Source: Gorsachius magnificus
Taxonomy: Eukaryota; Chordata; Aves; Pelecaniformes; Ardeidae
DNA length: 64,000 bases
Assembly: GCA_034008185.1 (NCBI GenBank)
Contig: CM067091.1
Span: forward strand, 6,799,799 to 6,863,798
Direction of reading: 5' to 3'
Part shown: piece by piece, positions 35,301-42,303 of the stretch
Layout: each line of letters begins with the position of its first letter
Position numbering within the stretch: the stretch's first letter is position 1
Position numbers and translations under genes: made by a program
Notes under the pieces: model-generated
Seen by the model: only the letters and a program-made list of their open reading frames with translations
Told to the model about the DNA's origin: nothing
Databases searched by the model: none

Positions 35301-38300
35301 TCGTGCATTTGGGGTGTGCTGGTTGGAGTGGGCACCAAATGCCCCCAACACCCACCCCACAGGCTGGGGGGTCCCTGCAGAGCTGCAGGAATACCTGGTC
35401 CCACTGGTTGGAGAAGTCTGGTGCTCGCTCTGCGCACCAGGCATCTGAAATCAGGTGGATGGATCCCTCCAGAGTTGGGGATCCCTCATCTGCATCTGAT
35501 CCCCCCCCTTCCTCCTCTGCTGCATGCTCCCCACGCGTCCTATCGAGATACAGCTGGAGTGCGTAGCCCATGGTTTCATCCCATCAGGTACTCTTGATGC
35601 CCTAAGTACTTCTGAGCAAGAGCCCCATATCTGCCTGGCTAAAGCCTGGCCTTGTTTCGCTTTGTGGATGTAATCTTCCTCCTGGAGCCTGCTAACCAGA
35701 TTAGGTTTCAAAACTAACCAGATTACCAGGGTCTTAAGGCACGTTTCCACTGCTCCCCGCTTCTGTGGGTGGCAGCTTCTCATCAGCCTCCTGGTTTACA
35801 GCGAACACAGCAAAGCACATCCCCTGGCATCTTCTGCATGGAAGACAGGGATGTGATGGAGAAGCCTTGGGGAGGCTCAGGCGTCTGGTAATAGGTTTTG
35901 TGAGATATCCGGGCAGTCCGAGATGCTGTGAGTTGGGATAAACCATGTCAGCGGAGCTTCCTCCAGGTGGAATGGGGTGGTAGGATCAGCGTGAGCTGCG
36001 GGGGAGAGCGCTGAACTACCCATCTTAAAACACCAAGAAAGGGTTTTCCTCTTTTCTGCTACTATTAATATATGGCAAACCTCTCTTGCCCTCCATCAAA
36101 CCTCCAGCAGAGGCAAACCCTATGAGTTCAAGCTGCTGAGGTTTGCTTTTCTAGTTGCAGGAGGGGCACCTGATGGTCCGGCATTTCCAGTACCTTCGGT
36201 GGTCGGCATACCGAGACACCCCGGACTCCAAGAAGTCCTTCCTGCACCTCCTGGCCCAAGTGGAGAGGTGGCAGAAGGAGAGCGGCGATGGCAGGACCGT
36301 GGTGCACTGCCTGTGAGTGTCAGTTGGAGAGGAGCGGGCTCTCATGTGGGGGGAAAATGCCACCAGCTCATGTGTCCACAGTTCTGCCTGGAAATCCTCT
36401 AAAAAGCCCTAACCCAGGTGACTTTGTCCCCAGCTGGTGCTATCGCTTCCCCCCCCCCCCATGAATTTTGGGTGAGGCGCTTTGTCAAACCTCCTCCATG
36501 AGACGGGCAATCAGCAGGAGTGACACCCGGTAGCAGCAACCCTGCTGTTCACGCCTGTCCCCTGCCTTGTGGCGGGGCTCGGCAGAGGTCCCAGCCCTGT
36601 CACCACATCCCATGCATGTAACAGGCTGCAGAGAGTTGCAACAGGAGCTGTGCATCTCCTGCTGCCTGCTTCTCATTGAGGTGGAGATGCTCTCCATCCC
36701 CCTCCTCCCAGCTGGGTTTGGCTCACACAAACACCCCTGCGCGCTCTCCTTGGATGGGACCTAGCACGTTTGCAGATTGGTAGAGACAGCAGGCGAGCCT
36801 TTAATCAAAAATTAATTATGGCCTCGTCCATCTTCATTAGCCAAAGGATAATTTGAGAGCATGCTTTATGTAACACTGACGGCGTGTTCTCTTCGTCTCC
36901 CCAGTCCCCTTTGCTGCCAGGGATCAGACATGGTGGTGTGGGAGGGTTTCAACCCAGGATGGGGGGAGGTACCCAGCAAACTGTGCACTGTGTGAAACGT
37001 GGGACGGTTCCTCCAGGCAGCACTACCCAACAGGTCATCAGCCCAGGGTCACCCTGCAGATGGGAAGAGGGTGGTAGAGGGACACAGTGGCTTTCCCAAG
37101 GTCACACAAGGAATCGGTCCATGGCAGGGCTGGAAACTGAGCCCAGATGTCCAAGATCCAGCCCCGATGGTCCCCCAAAGTGTTTTCATGCTCTGTTGTG
37201 GCTCTTGTGAGGACTGGAGGGCAGGATCACAGCTCCTGCCACCAAATGGTTCTGGTTCAGGTCCCCTGGTTTGGGGGGACTCCAGGGTATGTGCCCCTGC
37301 TCTGGGACATCTCCTGGGATGGATAGAGAAAGGGGGAATTAGAGGGAGCAGGAAGATGCTCTAATGCCATCTTTTCCTCACCAACACGTGTGTTTCTCCC
37401 ACCAGGAATGGAGGTGGCCGGAGCGGCACCTTCTGTGCCTCCACCATGATCCTGGAGATGATCAAGTGTCACAACATGGCAGACATTTTCTATGCTGCAA
37501 AGACCCTCCGCAACTACAAGCCAAACATGGTAGAGACCTTGGTAAGCACCAGACACTGCTGGTGTCCACCCGGCTGCCGGTCCCCGTGCATCCCTCCAGC
37601 AGGGAGGAAAGGTGCTGGGGGATGCTCACCTCTCCCCCAAAATTCCTTTCCTGTCCCAAATCCTGGTTAGTATTATGGGCACCCTCATGCAGAGCATGTC
37701 TCGGTGAGTGTGCCAGCACTGTGTCGCAGGCTGGGGCGGACAGGGAGGCGAGGCAGCTCTTGAAAGGAGCCTCGGGCTTGCCTTCATCTTGCTGTGCCGA
37801 CATGTCCTTGGCGTCAGCGCTGGGCTTGTCGGAAATCCTTCCCAGGAGTAGCAAGGCAGGTTCACATTAATTCACGGGATGTAATTGCAGTTCTTCGGAG
37901 GGTTTGTGGCACCGGGAGCAGCTCTGACGTGGAGTCAGACAAGTTCCTGTTGGAAATATCAAAGGGAACTGCGTTTCGAGTGAAATGAATCAGTGGATAA
38001 GCTGCTGGGGGTAGCGATGGAGCCACGTTTTGTGACGGGGAGGGTGGAGGTGGCAGTGGGTCTGGGTGAAAAGCCCACGCCCTATTTCAGGCCCTGGATA
38101 ACAGGACAGGGGATGGAGCAGGTGCGTGTCCGGCCCCATGGTGGAGGAATCCAGGTGCCTGGTGATGTTTCAAAAGCAAGTCAGCTGGAAATGTTTACCC
38201 TGGTTAGATTATAAAAATCTCTAAGTTGCAAAATGAAATGGTTTCGAGGAGGGGATGTGATTTGCATTAGGAATTGAAGTGGAGGAGAAGGTGAGGGAGA

Positions 38301-40238
38301 GGACGGGGAGCAGAGGGAGGGATGCAGATAATGAAAAGATGATGTGACAAGCATGAAGCCACCAGACCCATTGGGCTAAATTGCAAAGGTATTAAAAAAA
38401 GGCAACATTTCACATCAGGACACGATCGTCCTCCAGCCTCAAATGAACCTGAACTGTCTATTCTGGGAATCCCAATTTACTGGAGTCACTGGGAGGCTGG
38501 GTCCTCGCCCGGTGTAAAGAGCTGCAGCCCAGCAGAGAACAGCCGGCGCGTAGCACTTCCCCGCTGCCCGTGCGTTTTCCCCCTCTGTTTGCCTGTGGGG
38601 TTTATTTTTATATGATGATAAATGGAAACAATCCCTTTTCTTAATCCAAAAAGCATTATGTGCTTTTAATCTAAGCTGTCGCAGCCTCCTTGCTTTGAAG
38701 CCCTTCTCCCCTGCTGCTTGCTCCCACCTGGGGGCCCCGAGCAGACGCCCACCCACGTGGGGAATAACAGCATTTTCATGCCGGTGCTCAAAGCTTCCAA
38801 TGAGGATTTTGGGAGTTGAGCTGTCCCCTTTCCCTCCCTGCTGTCACACTTGGAATGTTCCCACAATGTCCCAGTGCTCACAGCAGCATCAGAATCCTGA
38901 GTTTTGGGTTTTCTGCCTCCCCCCCTCCCCCCCCGCCCCGGCTGATTTTGCTTGTTGGATGCTTGAAGGAGGAGCATTTCATGGGGGCCGAGCTCCCCGG
39001 TAGTTTTCTGTGCTGTGAGTTGTATGAGAATGGGAGAGCACAAGAACAGATCATGTAAAGGATGACAAGGATGGACCTGACCCTTTTGCAAGCCAAATTT
39101 CAGTGATTTTTGCTATAAAACCAGGAGCCAGCCGTGCTGGGCTTTCCCTTTGCACAGCTGGGGGGCGAGCAGAGGGTGGGAAGATGCCGACGCTGTCCGT
39201 AGCGCTCTTGGAAAAGGGAAGGTATGGGAGAGCGAGCCTGGTCTTGCTGTGGGCTCGGAGAGGAGCTTTCCCACTGGCACCCCTTGGCTCAGCCTGGCCA
39301 TGGCAGGCAGCTCAGACTTTGACCTGAGCACCAAAATGGTCATTTGTTTGGCATTTCCTTTGGAAAATTTTGATTTTTGGAAATGAAAGCTCCTGGGACT
39401 TCCCTTCGTGCCTCTACCCCCATGCAGGGCAAACAGCCAGACCAAATCCCTGCCAAGGATGGAAAATAGCACTTTTTTTTTTTTTATCTGCAGCAGGAGA
39501 ATTTGTGATGAGAAGCATCCTGGCAGCCAGGGCAGGGAGTCTCCAGATAACGGATGCAGCAAGGCCATGGCACTTGCCTGGGCACGTTCCCCATTCGCAG
39601 CCTCCGCTGAACTCAAAACTGCTCCTCAATTTCATGCCCAAGATTTTATTTTGGGCATCTCTGACCCCAGACCCCACCATTCCCATGGCTCTGCCACTAT
39701 CTGATTGACAGATGTCAATCGCTGCGATGGTGGTGGGGGTTCCATGGGCGAGGCTGGTCGTTGGAGCCCCGCACTGGTGCTACCTGGTTTGCACCCTGGT
39801 GTAGTGAATAAACCATATTTTTGCAGTAAGGGGACGTCGCAGTCCTTGTCTGTCCTTCGGTGGAGGCAAAGGTGCCACGTGCTCCCAAAATGCAGGGAAT
39901 TTGGCACGAGGTGTGTTTGGATCCAGGCGGTGGCTCATTCCCTGCCCCAGCGATGGGTGGTGTTTGCCAAAAGTGGCGTTTCTCCCAGCTGTTGCTTCAG
40001 CAGGACCGTCGGGGGGGACAAGCGAGGGACGCAGCCCCCAGTGAAGGGTTCGTCTCATAGAGCCCCTCACAGGCTTTTCCTTAGGGCTATTGAAACTTAT
40101 TTTGCCTTAAAAAGGGGTAGTTTGGGGAAATAGTTTACTCGGGATCGTAACACCCTCTTTTCTCTCTCCAAACAGGAGCAGTATCATTTCTGCTACGACA
40201 TAGCACTGGAATACCTGGAGTCCCTGGAGACCAGATAG
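2082..40238 (+). CDS. PTPRU: PTPRU (receptor-type tyrosine-protein phosphatase U), 3' part of the gene, 25 exons
   Basis: This is the gene span; coding exons are listed separately. PTPRU is a type I membrane receptor of the R2B group (PTPRM/K/T/U), acting at cell-cell contacts and in regulation of catenin-type phosphotyrosine substrates. In the window it encodes FN3 repeats 2-4, a transmembrane helix, a juxtamembrane segment, and tandem phosphatase domains D1 and D2. All exons have AG acceptors and GT donors and all phases join, giving about 1,069 codons in frame from 2084 to the stop. Human PTPRU is about 1,446 residues, so roughly 380 N-terminal residues (signal peptide, MAM, Ig, FN3-1) lie before the window. 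Assignment to PTPRU rather than its paralogues rests on WPEHGVP in D1, [10 protein letters not shown] in the P-loop and close agreement throughout with the PTPRU sequence as I remember it. It is a spliced gene, so the span itself is not one open frame. Confidence 0.96.
3970..4071. promoter_or_regulatory. Cluster of four E-box-like repeats (CTCCAGCTGTTTT)
   Basis: The core CAGCTG occurs at 3970-3975, 3999-4004 and 4066-4071, with a CAGATG variant at 4035-4040. Each sits in a similar context, C(T/C)(C/T)CAGCTGTTTT. This could be a degenerate tandem repeat or a bHLH-factor binding cluster; the sequence alone does not decide. Confidence 0.3.
4406..4429 (+). repeat. G-run, potential G-quadruplex
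   Basis: A run of 24 bases with only a T and an A interrupting G. It lies on the sense strand of the PTPRU intron, so it would also be in the pre-mRNA. Confidence 0.7.
4990..5037. repeat. AT-rich simple sequence (TATATA)
   Basis: Repeated TATATA and AAAATATAT blocks. A looser AT-rich block with ATAAATA motifs precedes it at about 4857-4900. Confidence 0.7.
5226..5251 (+). repeat. AATAAA followed by a 14-base A-run
   Basis: AATAAA at 5226-5231 is followed six bases later by A14 at 5238-5251. This resembles the tail of a retroposed transcript, although no recognisable source sequence lies upstream. Confidence 0.35.
6021..6130 (+). CDS. PTPRU: PTPRU exon: fibronectin III repeat 3, first half
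   Basis: 110 bp, beginning in the split Val codon (G|TG) and ending in phase 0 after QYE. It encodes [18 protein letters not shown], the A-C strands of an FN3 repeat with its conserved Trp. Acceptor CTTCCCCAG, donor GTACGT. Confidence 0.95.
6536..6737 (+). CDS. PTPRU: PTPRU exon: fibronectin III repeat 3, second half
   Basis: 202 bp, starting in phase 0 ([11 protein letters not shown]) and leaving one base. It contains [19 protein letters not shown], the classic FN3 F-strand signature, and two possible glycosylation sites (NET and NIS). Acceptor CCCTGCAG, donor GTAGGT. Confidence 0.95.
7560..7662 (+). CDS. PTPRU: PTPRU exon: start of fibronectin III repeat 4
   Basis: 103 bp, joined in the codon G|CT (Ala) and ending with AG of a split Ser codon. 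It encodes [15 protein letters not shown] and [15 protein letters not shown]. The conserved core Trp of FN3 is replaced here, as in other R2B receptors, where this repeat is divergent. Acceptor CCTTTGCAG, donor GTAGGC. Confidence 0.94.
7795..8068 (+). CDS. PTPRU: PTPRU exon: FN3 repeat 4 with a proprotein-convertase-like site
   Basis: 274 bp, from the split AG|C Ser codon to LKG in phase 0. After [10 protein letters not shown] comes KKLKR at 7829-7843, a basic motif of the furin type. R2B receptors are known to be cleaved in this membrane-proximal repeat into two non-covalently held subunits; that this bird motif is used is inference. The rest ([39 protein letters not shown]) follows the family pattern. 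The preceding intron is only 132 bp. Confidence 0.95.
8069..9816 (+). other. PTPRU intron
   Basis: 1.7 kb, no coding sequence recognised. It contains the duplicated GCTGTAACAGC palindrome at 8598-8640, listed separately. It ends in a long T-tract and TATAG at 9816. Confidence 0.85.
8598..8640. repeat. Two tandem copies of a palindromic GC-rich element
   Basis: AGCTGTAACAGCC followed by GCGTTCCG or CCGTTCCG occurs at 8598-8618 and again at 8620-8640. Each copy contains the odd palindrome GCTGT-A-ACAGC (8599-8609 and 8621-8631), and the centres are 22 bp apart. Confidence 0.6.
9817..9853 (+). CDS. PTPRU: PTPRU exon: short membrane-proximal exon
   Basis: 37 bp encoding [12 protein letters not shown] plus one base of the next codon. 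The Cys is conserved in R2B receptors just outside the membrane. Acceptor TTTCCTATAG, donor GTGAGC. It is too short for ORF-based detection but fits in phase on both sides. Confidence 0.93.
10367..10505 (+). CDS. PTPRU: PTPRU exon: transmembrane helix
   Basis: 139 bp. After [16 protein letters not shown] comes one hydrophobic stretch of about 25 residues ([20 protein letters not shown] and on to IVI), then the RKG stop-transfer sequence. This is the only membrane segment of the receptor. The exon ends with GG of a split Gly codon. Acceptor CTGGCAG, donor GTAAGG. Confidence 0.96.
10506..12939 (+). other. PTPRU intron before the 30-nt microexon
   Basis: 2.4 kb of GC-rich intron without recognised coding sequence or repeat. 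Its last 40 bases are pyrimidine-rich with several TGC triplets (TTCTGCTGTTC, TTTGCATGCTTGCCAG). Confidence 0.8.
12940..12969 (+). CDS. PTPRU: PTPRU 30-nt microexon, tyrosine-rich juxtamembrane insert
   Basis: Exactly 30 nt between GCTTGCCAG and GTAAGT. Joined to GG from the TM exon and A from the next exon, it reads [11 protein letters not shown] and continues into KPVNM, so inclusion or skipping both keep the frame. I recall a similar insert in human PTPRU (YAYSYYP) and PTPRT (YSYSYYL) at the same place. It adds five tyrosines directly inside the membrane. Upstream TGC motifs next to the acceptor are typical of SRRM4-regulated neural microexons; that regulation is inference. Confidence 0.88.
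13260..13995 (+). mobile_element. CR1 LINE, 3' part (+ strand)
   Basis: Remnant of the CR1 ORF2 C-terminus (RFNKAKGW, then [20 protein letters not shown] and [13 protein letters not shown]) followed by the 3' UTR and the characteristic end TTTTCCAACC...CCATGATTCTA. The reading frame is broken several times. The 5' limit is approximate; the element is 5'-truncated, as usual for CR1. Confidence 0.93.
14214..14690 (-). mobile_element. CR1 LINE, 3' part (- strand)
   Basis: Begins on the + strand with AGAATCATAGAATGGTTGGG, the reverse complement of the CR1 3' end. On the minus strand the frame reads [20 protein letters not shown] and [20 protein letters not shown], matching the end of CR1 ORF2. 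It lies 218 bp from the + strand CR1 copy and in opposite orientation. The 5' limit (high coordinate) is approximate. Confidence 0.93.
15130..15287 (+). CDS. PTPRU: PTPRU exon: juxtamembrane region
   Basis: 158 bp, starting with the last base of a split codon (GG|A when joined to the TM exon, CC|A after the microexon). It encodes [20 protein letters not shown], then [17 protein letters not shown] and [10 protein letters not shown], and leaves one base. Cytoplasmic, between the membrane and D1. Acceptor CCCTGCAG, donor GTAAGG. Confidence 0.95.
15288..17571 (+). other. PTPRU intron
   Basis: 2.3 kb. An AT-rich island at about 15785-16050 stands out from the GC-rich surroundings and could be conserved non-coding sequence. 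An A-run lies near 16755-16768. No coding sequence recognised. Confidence 0.7.
17572..17762 (+). CDS. PTPRU: PTPRU exon: juxtamembrane end and start of D1
   Basis: 191 bp joined in the split Gly codon (G|GC), ending in phase 0 after EYE. It encodes [20 protein letters not shown], then [17 protein letters not shown] and GYGFKQEYE. The last part is the wedge-like helix motif that opens D1 in R2B receptors. Acceptor CCTTCTGCAG, donor GTGAGA. Confidence 0.96.
17763..18984 (+). other. PTPRU intron
   Basis: 1.2 kb, no coding sequence. A more AT-rich stretch at about 18420-18680 could be a conserved non-coding element; evidence is composition only. Confidence 0.7.
18985..19057 (+). CDS. PTPRU: PTPRU exon: D1, region of the missing pTyr-recognition loop
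   Basis: 73 bp encoding [19 protein letters not shown] then DHVST and one base. In active relatives this stretch runs into the KNRY motif that binds phosphotyrosine (KNRYGNI...YDHSRV in PTPRM). Here KGRQDHVST replaces it, as in human PTPRU. Acceptor TTCCTTACAG, donor GTGAGT. Confidence 0.95.
19452..19528 (+). CDS. PTPRU: PTPRU exon: D1, YINANYID segment
   Basis: 77 bp joined in the Tyr codon T|AT. It encodes [20 protein letters not shown] and ANYID, the conserved PTP motif 1 region, and ends in phase 0. Acceptor GCTCTCCAG, donor GTAAGT. Confidence 0.95.
19529..20327 (+). other. PTPRU intron before the 18-nt microexon
   Basis: 0.8 kb. The last 100 bases are T/C-rich (TGTCTCTGTCTCTGATCTTTTTCTC), but the 25 bases closest to the acceptor (GTGTCCCAACGGGATCGTTAAG) are not, giving a weak 3' splice site. 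Confidence 0.75.
20328..20345 (+). CDS. PTPRU: PTPRU 18-nt microexon inside D1
   Basis: 18 nt between GTTAAG and GTAAGT, encoding IRINRE in phase 0. It inserts six residues between YINANYID and GYHRSNHF. I recall IRINRE in human PTPRU and a comparable insert (IWLYRD) in PTPRK, while PTPRM and PTPRT join ID directly to GYHR. Skipping keeps the frame. The acceptor context is weak, consistent with regulated inclusion. Without the paralogue comparison this exon would be invisible. Confidence 0.85.
20346..21212 (+). other. PTPRU intron
   Basis: 0.87 kb of GC-rich sequence without recognised features. Confidence 0.8.
21213..21249 (+). CDS. PTPRU: PTPRU exon: D1, [12 protein letters not shown]
   Basis: 37 bp encoding [12 protein letters not shown] plus the first base of Gly. 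This is the conserved FIATQGP motif of PTP domains. Acceptor TCCCTTGCAG, donor GTGAGC. Confidence 0.95.
21593..21690 (+). CDS. PTPRU: PTPRU exon: D1, DFWRMVWQE
   Basis: 98 bp, split Gly codon then [20 protein letters not shown] and [12 protein letters not shown], ending in phase 0. DFWRMVW and IVMIT are core PTP-fold motifs. Acceptor TGTCCCGCAG, donor GTAAGG. Confidence 0.96.
21781..21897 (+). CDS. PTPRU: PTPRU exon: D1, [10 protein letters not shown] and central sheet
   Basis: 117 bp, phase 0 at both ends, after an intron of only 90 bp. It encodes [20 protein letters not shown] and [19 protein letters not shown]. The Cys at 21787-21789 is 87 residues before the P-loop Cys; I believe it corresponds to the backdoor cysteine reported to form a disulfide with the catalytic-position Cys in human PTPRU. 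Donor GTACGG. Confidence 0.95.
22553..22707 (+). CDS. PTPRU: PTPRU exon: D1, WPE loop and start of P-loop
   Basis: 155 bp encoding [20 protein letters not shown], then [17 protein letters not shown] and GPIVIHC, leaving AG. The general-acid Asp of the WPD loop is Glu here (WPE at 22601-22609), as in human PTPRU. The catalytic-position Cys is encoded at 22703-22705, and the P-loop is split by a 1.5-kb intron. Acceptor CCCTTGCAG, donor GTATGC. Confidence 0.96.
22708..24212 (+). other. PTPRU intron splitting the D1 P-loop
   Basis: 1.5 kb, no coding sequence. A less GC-rich patch at about 23385-23530 contains the inverted repeat AATCACT...AGTGATT at 23481-23507, listed separately. Confidence 0.8.
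23481..23507. repeat. Inverted repeat with an inner ATCATGAT palindrome
   Basis: AATCACT at 23481-23487 is matched by its reverse complement AGTGATT at 23501-23507, and the spacer contains ATCATGAT. It sits in a locally AT-rich patch of an otherwise GC-rich intron, so it may be a homeodomain-type binding cluster; function is not shown. Confidence 0.45.
24213..24348 (+). CDS. PTPRU: PTPRU exon: D1, P-loop with Thr
   Basis: 136 bp completing the P-loop as [12 protein letters not shown]; the Thr codon is at 24220-24222 where active R2B relatives have Ala (SAGAGR). It continues [20 protein letters not shown] and [11 protein letters not shown], the start of the Q-loop. Acceptor CATCCCTAG, donor GTGAGC. 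Confidence 0.96.
24444..24593 (+). CDS. PTPRU: PTPRU exon: end of D1 and D1-D2 linker
   Basis: 150 bp, phase 0 at both ends, after an intron of 95 bp. It encodes [19 protein letters not shown], then [19 protein letters not shown] (Q-loop) is intact across the exon junction. Acceptor CCCCGAAAG, donor GTGAGT. Confidence 0.96.
24743..24916 (+). CDS. PTPRU: PTPRU exon: start of D2
   Basis: 174 bp, phase 0 at both ends. It encodes [39 protein letters not shown], then [10 protein letters not shown], the D2 equivalent of YINANYID. The acceptor (GTACTCGCAG) lacks a clear pyrimidine tract: the 40 bases before it are purine-rich. Donor GTGAGC. Confidence 0.95.
24917..26953 (+). other. PTPRU intron
   Basis: 2.0 kb, no coding sequence or repeat family recognised. 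A T-run lies at about 25580-25590. Confidence 0.8.
26954..27094 (+). CDS. PTPRU: PTPRU exon: D2, [10 protein letters not shown]
   Basis: 141 bp, 47 codons, phase 0 at both ends. It encodes [40 protein letters not shown] and NQSNSAW, all core PTP-fold motifs in their R2B D2 form. Acceptor CTCTCTGCAG, donor GTGAGT. Confidence 0.96.
28290..29430 (+). mobile_element. CR1 LINE ORF2 fragment: endonuclease to start of reverse transcriptase
   Basis: The + strand reads [19 protein letters not shown] then [14 protein letters not shown], typical of the CR1 APE-type endonuclease, though broken by a stop right after it. Downstream, in shifting frames, come [11 protein letters not shown] and [18 protein letters not shown], the beginning of the reverse transcriptase. 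The copy is degenerate and lacks the CR1 3' end. Both ends are approximate. Confidence 0.88.
29952..30715 (-). pseudogene. HSFY-like heat-shock-factor DNA-binding-domain pseudogene, probable retrocopy
   Basis: Read on the minus strand, a frame from 30715 runs to a stop at 30368-30370, then the same frame continues into [39 protein letters not shown] and RRGPP. One frameshift near 30160 moves the match to the next frame: [20 protein letters not shown], ending with NPRDAPGG...HVQKK and a stop at 29952-29954. This is the HSF-type winged-helix domain, closest in my judgement to HSFY (CIVINEELFKKE, SFVRQLNLYGF). HSF factors bind heat-shock elements in the nucleus. Here a nonsense codon and a frameshift disable the gene. 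The domain is uninterrupted by an intron, which suggests a processed copy, although I see no clear poly(A) tail or target-site duplication. It lies antisense in a PTPRU intron. Sequence down to about 29553 may be more of its 3' part. Confidence 0.82.
31206..31245 (+). repeat. Left copy of a 40-bp direct repeat flanking a CR1 fragment
   Basis: Contains ACCAGGAAACTCAGTGATG and TTCTCTCAACC. It matches 31767-31806 at 34 of 40 positions. Confidence 0.8.
31300..31740 (+). mobile_element. CR1 LINE reverse-transcriptase fragment with internal deletion
   Basis: The frame [20 protein letters not shown] then [15 protein letters not shown] is CR1 reverse transcriptase. At about 31500 it jumps to [10 protein letters not shown], a region normally well downstream around the catalytic ADD-type motif, so a central piece is missing. 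It then continues with [20 protein letters not shown] in another frame. No CR1 3' end is present. Confidence 0.88.
31767..31806 (+). repeat. Right copy of the 40-bp direct repeat
   Basis: Contains ACCAGGAAACTTAATGATG and TTCTATCAACC. Six mismatches to 31206-31245, no gaps. Confidence 0.8.
32690..33060. other. AT-rich island, possible conserved non-coding element
   Basis: A 370-base stretch clearly richer in A and T than the flanking intron, with no low-complexity structure and no repeat signature. Composition of this type is common in conserved non-coding DNA, but conservation cannot be judged from one sequence. Confidence 0.3.
33698..33823 (+). CDS. PTPRU: PTPRU exon: D2, CLQYWPEPG
   Basis: 126 bp, phase 0 at both ends. 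It encodes [20 protein letters not shown], then [17 protein letters not shown], the central sheet of D2. Acceptor CTCTCCACAG, donor GTGAGG. Confidence 0.95.
33824..36154 (+). other. PTPRU intron
   Basis: 2.3 kb without recognised coding sequence or repeat family. A 220-codon open frame at 34935-35597 shows no similarity to any family I know and is treated as chance. Confidence 0.75.
36155..36312 (+). CDS. PTPRU: PTPRU exon: D2, loop replacing WPD
   Basis: 158 bp encoding [20 protein letters not shown] then [20 protein letters not shown] and GDGRTVVHC, leaving CT. The WPD position reads WSAY, as is usual for inactive D2 domains of this group. Acceptor GCTTTTCTAG, donor GTGAGT. Confidence 0.95.
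36313..37405 (+). other. PTPRU intron splitting the D2 P-loop
   Basis: 1.1 kb, no features beyond a C-run near 36450-36460 and an AT-rich patch near 36795-36870. Confidence 0.75.
37406..37541 (+). CDS. PTPRU: PTPRU exon: D2, degenerate P-loop
   Basis: 136 bp joined in the split Leu codon (CT|G). The P-loop reads [13 protein letters not shown], typical of R2B D2 pseudophosphatase domains, then [20 protein letters not shown] and [12 protein letters not shown], phase 0. Acceptor CTCCCACCAG, donor GTAAGC. Confidence 0.96.
37542..40175 (+). other. Last PTPRU intron
   Basis: 2.6 kb, no coding sequence or repeat family recognised. A T-run lies at about 39473-39485. Confidence 0.75.
40176..40238 (+). 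CDS. PTPRU: PTPRU last coding exon and stop
   Basis: Encodes [20 protein letters not shown] followed by TAG at 40236-40238. This is the end of D2 (DQYHFCYDVALEYLE in human). Acceptor TCCAAACAG. The exon continues into the 3' UTR. Confidence 0.96.
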   Translation, partial: EQYHFCYDIALEYLESLETR

Positions 40239-42297
40239 CACTCCGCCAGGAGGGCGGCGGCAAGGGCTTGCGCAGGGGTGGTGCCAACCGTGCGTTTCCC
40301 ACTCGGACGTTGCATTAGTGCTGAATGTGAGGAGGGGAAACAGCAAAGGACCTGACGAGAAAACCCATTGGATCAAGAAAAACAAAAGGACATGGGGACG
40401 TGTCAGCCACTCCCCATCTTCATCCTCCGCTCTCCATCTTTTCTTCCCGCCCCGAGCTCGTCCGAGCGGCTGCAGGTCGGATGCCACGACTCCGTGTCCC
40501 GTCCCGGCATCGCTTTGAGTCACGGTTGTGGGGTTGGTGTGTGCAGGATGCAGCCCCGCAGCGCTGCCTGGGTATCTCTAAAGCAGCTGGAGAGGAGGCC
40601 AGGGAGGGGAGGAGATGGACACAAGGAGCCGAGGCTGTTGCCCAGCAGGGAAGGATGGATATTTGGAGAAGAGATGTTGCGTTTTTGATTGTGTGTGGAG
40701 TCGAAGCTGCTCTTCCGAGGAGCCCAGATGGCTGCCAGCAGGTTTTGCCCTTGGTGGGGATGTGCTCTGAGCCGGAGCAAAGACCCTGAGAGGAGCTCTT
40801 GAGTTTTTGCCCATTCACACCATGAGTTTGATCTTCGCTTTTTTTAGTTCTGTGAGTTGTGACCCTTTGTGTATCCAGCCCTGGACAGAGCGGGGATGTG
40901 GGATGGTGGTGGGACCTGGAGGGCCCTGGGCACACTATGTCCCTCTGCAGGGACCAACCCAGACCCCTCCTGTTGCCTTTGCGAAGCTTTTCAAGTGATG
41001 GTTTCCCCTGTATCTCCACACTGTCTTCTCCATCTGTAGCAATTAAGTCCTCCTGGGCTGACCCAAAGGCACCAGCTCATGGGTCTGCTTTTAACCTTTC
41101 CTTTGTGAATTGCTGCACATGAGGCACCCCCAGTGCCCCAAAACAAAATCCTCAAAATTTGGGTCTCTGCTGTATGGATGTCTCCCCCAGGCTGTCGCCC
41201 ACTGATGCTGCTTGGCTTTGCTGGGCTTGGCGAAGTGGGACAGTCGGTTTTGGTGATGGTGTTGGCGTAGGGTGAGCTGTGCTGAAGCTCTCAACCATCT
41301 CAGTGCTTCAGGGATGGGCATGGGGATGTCCCCATGCCCCCGGTGCCGCTTGGGGACAAGCGTATGGGGATGGTCATTGAAGGTGCCTGATACTTTTTGG
41401 CTTCATCCTGCTCTGGTCGGGTGTGAGATGTCACTTTTTCTGTCTGACATTGTGATAATTACGGGGGTTTCTGCTTACAGGGAAGAGCCTGGCTGTAATT
41501 AAGCTGTGGTCAAGGGTTTCTCTCCCTGTAAATGGCCTCAGGAAGGTGCAACCAGAGGGGGAAGCAGGTCTGAGGTCTGCCTTGGAGATTCAAGGAACCA
41601 AGGGGAGGTTGCTTCTGTCTCGACGGCCAGGCAGAACCCTTCACAGTCATTTTTTTGGGGCACGGAGCAGAACAGATGAGCAACTGTCCTCCATATGGTG
41701 GAGGTTGCATGTGGGCAACCCCATCCTTCATCCCCTCCCATCCTTCACCCCCCTCATCCTTCAGCCCCATCTCCTCCCTGGAGGCTGGAGATCCCAGGCA
41801 GTTGCCTTCAGATCCATACCACAACTCGAAGCTTTGGAAGACGCAGTTTGGTCGGACCAATCTGCAGCTCGAGGGCCACAGAGCCAAAACGGCTGCGCCC
41901 TGGATGAGCAAACCCAGGAGATATTTCCATCCACCTTCCAAAGGGCAGAGGAGAGCAATGAGATAAATCTCTGCCCTCTCTCCACCTTGGAGGATGTCCC
42001 ACCTGCTGTCTTATAAATGCCCGGGGGTGGTGATGAGGATTTCAGCAGCATCGGAGGGTTTTGCCCAGGCACTTGGCATTCCCACGTGCTTGCCAAATAT
42101 TTCACGCAGCCTGACAATAACTTATTTCAAGGGCTATACAACATTATTCCCCTTCTTTCTACCCCTGCTTTCTAACACTGCCGTGTGCCCATGCTGTCTC
42201 GTGACCATAGTCTTTTTACCCCACCAGAGCCTGCAAAATGTTCCAGTTACACCAGTACCTGGTAACACCAGTAATCTCATCACAAGCCTTGACTTCA

Positions 42298-42303
42298 AAT
42301 AAA
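42298..42303 (+). promoter_or_regulatory. AATAAA polyadenylation signal, proximal candidate
   Basis: Canonical hexamer 2.06 kb after the stop codon. It would give a short 3' UTR form. Confidence 0.4.

Noticed and set aside
34935..35597. 220-codon + strand open frame in an intron
   Set aside because: Pro/Ser/Leu-rich chance translation of GC-rich intron; no domain.
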